Assembly: GCA_035480775.1 (NCBI GenBank)
Contig: DATIHK010000062.1
Coordinates: 1-15,150 of the forward strand
Direction: 5' to 3'
DNA length: 15,150 nt
DNA from: DATIHK01 sp035480775
GTDB lineage: Bacteria > Patescibacteriota > WWE3 > UBA101185 > UBA10185
This document shows positions 13,423 through 15,150 of the stretch, in pieces. Below the pieces are notes generated by a model. It searched no databases and was not told where the DNA came from. It saw only the letters and a list, made by a program, of their open reading frames with translations. Position 1 is the stretch's first letter, and every line of letters starts with the position of its first letter. The position numbers were made by a program, and so were the translations under genes.

Positions 13423-13510
13423 GGAGGGATCGCATAGTGGTCGAGTGCAGCGGTTTACTAAACCGCCACGCCGCAAGGTGTCGAGAGTTCGAATCTCTCT
13501 CCCTCCGCCA
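13423..13510 (+). tRNA. tRNA-Ser with anticodon ACU
   Basis: An 88-nt class II tRNA. GGAGGGA (13423-13429) pairs with TCCCTCC, then G and an encoded CCA. The anticodon stem GCGGT/ACCGC is fully paired around loop TTACTAA, so positions 34-36 are ACU, reading AGU by direct pairing. The variable arm (CACGCCGCAAGGTGTCG) and T-arm GAGTTCGAATCTC look intact. Bacteria normally read both AGU and AGC with GCU, which this window also encodes at 1847. Its 5' region is nearly identical to that of tRNA-Ser(GGA) at 14874. Confidence 0.92.
13501..13510 (+). repeat. Direct repeat copy 1 (tRNA-Ser 3' end)
   Basis: CCCTCCGCCA closes the tRNA-Ser(ACU) gene and recurs at 13579-13588, immediately against the end of the reverse GT87 gene. 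Confidence 0.6.
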
Positions 13511-13578
13511 GATACTACGTATCTGTCTGAGGACTAACTGTCACTAAGTTCATTCCATTCGCTAAGTGTGCAGTTGAG
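13511..13578. other. 68-bp structured gap between two tRNA-Ser 3' end copies
   Basis: No gene fits here. A perfect small hairpin GATAC-TAC-GTATC (13511-13523) follows the tRNA CCA directly. An imperfect longer inverted repeat runs from AACTG (13536-13540) to CAGTT (13571-13575), with further partial pairing inside. It may be an emptied insertion unit or a recombination site. Confidence 0.4.
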
Positions 13579-13588
13579 CCCTCCGCCA
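13579..13588 (+). repeat. Direct repeat copy 2 (tRNA-Ser 3' end fragment)
   Basis: CCCTCCGCCA without an attached tRNA. The next base, 13589, is the last base of the reverse GT87 gene's stop codon. At 10 bp it is shorter than the tRNA-Ala repeat, but its position mirrors it. Confidence 0.6.
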
Positions 13589-14755
13589 TCAAAAATTAAT
13601 AAAGTAAAAAGCTATTAAAACGTAAATTATCGAACCTACCCATTGCAGTTTAAAAAATCCCAAGATTGGAGTTAAAAGCAAAATTGCCAACAAGAAATAA
13701 ATCCTAAGTTTCCGGTCTTTTGTCGCGCCATCCAATGACTTTATCAAAAACATAATCGGAATTATCTGTAAAACTAAATCTGCAGCCATAACGTGTATAT
13801 TTACAGAAGTAATAAACAAGATAATCGCCGAGATTGCCTTTTGGATTTGCAGAGATTTTTCTGCCTTCACAATTTTAAAGGCAAATATTCCAAACAATAT
13901 TAAAATAGTTCCCAAAATATACAGTAGATAATGTGGATTTGTATTATTTATTCCTGCTTTAGCGAACAGAGAAACTATGCTTACGTTCTCTTTACTTTCA
14001 GTTCCTAAGTTTATATTTTCACTAAAAAAAAGAAATTTAAGGTAATCGGAGATAAATGAACTTTTATACAAAAGCATGTTTATGGCGATATTTGCAATGC
14101 ACGAAATTATAAATCCAAGCGTGTAAGATTTTTTAGATTTAGAGATCAAAAATATAAGTGGAAAAGCGAGCAGATATTGAATCTTTATAAACAGTATTCC
14201 GGTTAGTAATCCAGCAGTAAAATCCTTTTTATCTTTTATGCTTTTTATAATTCCGATGAAAATTAGTAGCAATAAAAAAGATATTTGTCCGTTATCAATC
14301 AAGGCAACAACTGGAACAAACATAAAGAGAATTGCTAGTAAAAAAACGCTATTTATTGTTAGTTTTCTGTCAGAAAGTAAATAGACTGCCAATAAGAGTA
14401 GTAGAGCATTTACGAACATACTAATTCCATAGGCAATCTTGTAGGGAATAAAGGTAAATGGGACATACATCAAGGCAACTATTGGTGGATTTCTAAATGC
14501 TAAATAGCCTTCATTAGGATTTGAGTGGGTAATATTTGCCTGATACTGAGTTTGTGTGAGCTTGTTATATAAATCTGTGGGTCTATCTTTTAAAATTGCT
14601 GCTCCAGAAATAAATGCTGAAAAATCGGAATTAATAATTAAATCGTTGTTTCTTGGATTAGCGACCCAGTTGATAATTACAAATAGAAGCAAGCAATATA
14701 AAATTACCAATCCGGTTATTACACTGACTTTTTCTATAGCATCTTTGTTACTCAT
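13589..14755 (-). CDS. GT87-family (DUF2029) glycosyltransferase-like membrane protein
   Basis: A 388-aa membrane protein with about 10 helices and the same motif order as the gene at 11423. The first helix is about 12-31. The outer loop has Ser-Asp44-Phe and Ala-Ile-Leu, then Asp-Leu-Tyr-Asn (61-64). Phe87-Arg-Asn-Pro-Pro is followed by Tyr-Val-Pro-Phe-Thr. Asp44 is in the position of the catalytic acidic residue of GT87 enzymes. It probably moves a sugar from a lipid carrier to an envelope glycan; acceptor and sugar are unknown. The ATG is preceded by a minus-strand extended -10 (TGATACAAT) 24 bases upstream and only a weak purine stretch (AGAAAAG). The gene runs toward tRNA-Ser(ACU), and its stop codon abuts the tRNA-Ser tail copy. 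Confidence 0.87.
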   Translation of the reverse strand: MSNKDAIEKVSVITGLVILYCLLLFVIINWVANPRNNDLIINSDFSAFISGAAILKDRPTDLYNKLTQTQYQANITHSNPNEGYLAFRNPPIVALMYVPFTFIPYKIAYGISMFVNALLLLLAVYLLSDRKLTINSVFLLAILFMFVPVVALIDNGQISFLLLLIFIGIIKSIKDKKDFTAGLLTGILFIKIQYLLAFPLIFLISKSKKSYTLGFIISCIANIAINMLLYKSSFISDYLKFLFFSENINLGTESKENVSIVSLFAKAGINNTNPHYLLYILGTILILFGIFAFKIVKAEKSLQIQKAISAIILFITSVNIHVMAADLVLQIIPIMFLIKSLDGATKDRKLRIYFLLAILLLTPILGFFKLQWVGSIIYVLIAFYFINF

Positions 14756-14779
14756 ACTTTTCTGCAGTTAGTCACACAG

Positions 14780-14788
14780 ATTGTATCA
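14780..14788 (-). promoter_or_regulatory. Extended -10 promoter of the reverse GT87 gene
   Basis: Minus-strand TGATACAAT ends 24 bases before the ATG at 14755, leaving a short leader of about 17 bases. This differs from the leaderless spacing of most other genes in the window. Confidence 0.5.
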
Positions 14789-14841
14789 TGTTGTTTGGTT
14801 GAAAAAGCTGCTTTTCATAGAAGTTAAAATCCCCTTTGTTA

Positions 14842-14850
14842 TGCTAAAAT
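14842..14850 (+). promoter_or_regulatory. Extended -10 promoter of tRNA-Ser(GGA)
   Basis: TGCTAAAAT lies 23 bases before the tRNA. GTTAAA (14823-14828) 16 bases upstream is a weak -35 candidate. Confidence 0.5.
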
Positions 14851-14873
14851 CAGTTGGTTCATAAAAACTTTGT

Positions 14874-14963
14874 GGAGGAATCGCATAGTGGTCGAGTGCG
14901 CAGACCTGGAAAGTCTGTATGGGAGTAATCTCATCGAGGGTTCGAATCCCTCTTCCTCCGCCA
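14874..14963 (+). tRNA. tRNA-Ser (anticodon GGA)
   Basis: A 90-nt class II tRNA. GGAGGAA (14874-14880) pairs with TTCCTCC (14953-14959), then G and an encoded CCA. The anticodon stem CAGAC/GTCTG holds loop CTGGAAA, giving GGA, which reads UCC and UCU. The long variable arm (GGGAGTAATCTCATC) and T-arm GGGTTCGAATCCC fit serine. A forward membrane-protein frame opens about 20 bases downstream. Confidence 0.95.
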
Positions 14964-14972
14964 AAAGTGTTA

Positions 14973-14978
14973 TATACT
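14973..14978 (+). promoter_or_regulatory. -10 box, leaderless, for the partial membrane gene
   Basis: TATACT starts 10 bases after the tRNA-Ser(GGA) end and stops 6 bases before the GTG at 14985. Confidence 0.45.
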
Positions 14979-14984
14979 TTATCC

Positions 14985-15150
14985 GTGCTGTCTATTGTAT
15001 ATTCCAAGAATTTAAAACGCCTCGATATCATTTTGCTTATATTGTTTCCGATTATTGCGTCACTTTATTCTCTAGTATTCAAATTTAACCTACTTGTATC
15101 AATATTTCTATTCTTAGGACTACCTTCTGTATATTTATCAGTTAGAACAC
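14985..15150 (+). CDS. Start of a membrane protein gene, cut by the window end
   Basis: An open frame of 55 codons with no stop runs off the right edge. It begins with GTG and reads VLSIVYSKNLKRLDIILLIF at the N-terminus, followed by a second hydrophobic segment after about residue 33. A charged start followed by a long Leu/Ile helix looks like the opening of another polytopic membrane protein. The GTG at 14985 is favoured over an in-frame GTG at 14967 because TATACT lies 6 bases upstream, the leaderless spacing seen elsewhere here. Its place directly behind a tRNA-Ser matches the forward glycosyltransferase genes at 7964 and 11423, so it may be another glycosyltransferase, but too little is visible to say. 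Confidence 0.6.
   Translation, partial: MLSIVYSKNLKRLDIILLILFPIIASLYSLVFKFNLLVSIFLFLGLPSVYLSVRT

Noticed and set aside
1..15150. CRISPR arrays, transposases, integrases or toxin-antitoxin genes
   Set aside because: I saw no regularly spaced repeats, no transposase or recombinase motifs, and no small paired toxin-antitoxin genes. The absence of an integrase is noted as a weakness of the tRNA-insertion hypothesis.

Overview
The window looks like a chromosomal segment of an uncultivated, small-genome bacterium, most likely of the Candidate Phyla Radiation (Patescibacteria), perhaps Microgenomates. This rests on AT-rich single-gene units, many genes with no Shine-Dalgarno sequence, a signal-peptide protein paired with a small anchored protein of a kind I associate with that group, scattered tRNA genes and several polytopic GT-C-like glycosyltransferases. 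The lineage is an inference; no rRNA or ribosomal protein gene is present. TGA is used as a stop codon.

Left half (1-7867). An acidic unknown protein (minus strand) diverges from a ComF phosphoribosyltransferase. Then come tRNA-Ser(GCU), a two-helix membrane protein and tRNA-Arg(GCG). Next is an isolated GC-rich gene with its own extended -10 promoter, strong Shine-Dalgarno and intrinsic terminator. A minus-strand group follows: a secreted protein and a translationally coupled anchored protein, then a PAP2-related (DUF212-like) membrane protein. On the plus strand lie a dual-specificity-type phosphatase, a second self-contained promoter/SD/terminator gene, and a full-length Kef-type cation:proton antiporter with a TrkA-N domain.

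Right half (7868-15150). tRNA genes alternate with large membrane glycosyltransferase-like genes in the order tRNA-Ala(CGC), forward GT, tRNA-Ala 3' fragment, reverse GT, tRNA-Ser(CGA), forward GT87, small membrane gene, DEDDh exonuclease, tRNA-Ser with an ACU anticodon, a 68-bp gap, tRNA-Ser 3' fragment, reverse GT87, tRNA-Ser(GGA), and a membrane protein running off the end. An exact 17-bp copy of the tRNA-Ala 3' end lies 2 bp after the stop of the first glycosyltransferase. A 10-bp tRNA-Ser 3' end copy directly abuts the stop of the last one. This is the geometry expected of insertion at tRNA 3' ends, but each unit holds one gene and no integrase is visible. I consider this the most interesting signal in the window.

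The promoters show a consistent theme: seven genes have a TANNNT -10 box ending 6 or 7 bases before the start codon and no Shine-Dalgarno, which predicts leaderless mRNAs. Strong Shine-Dalgarno sites are confined to the two terminator-bounded genes and the downstream gene of the secreted/anchored pair.
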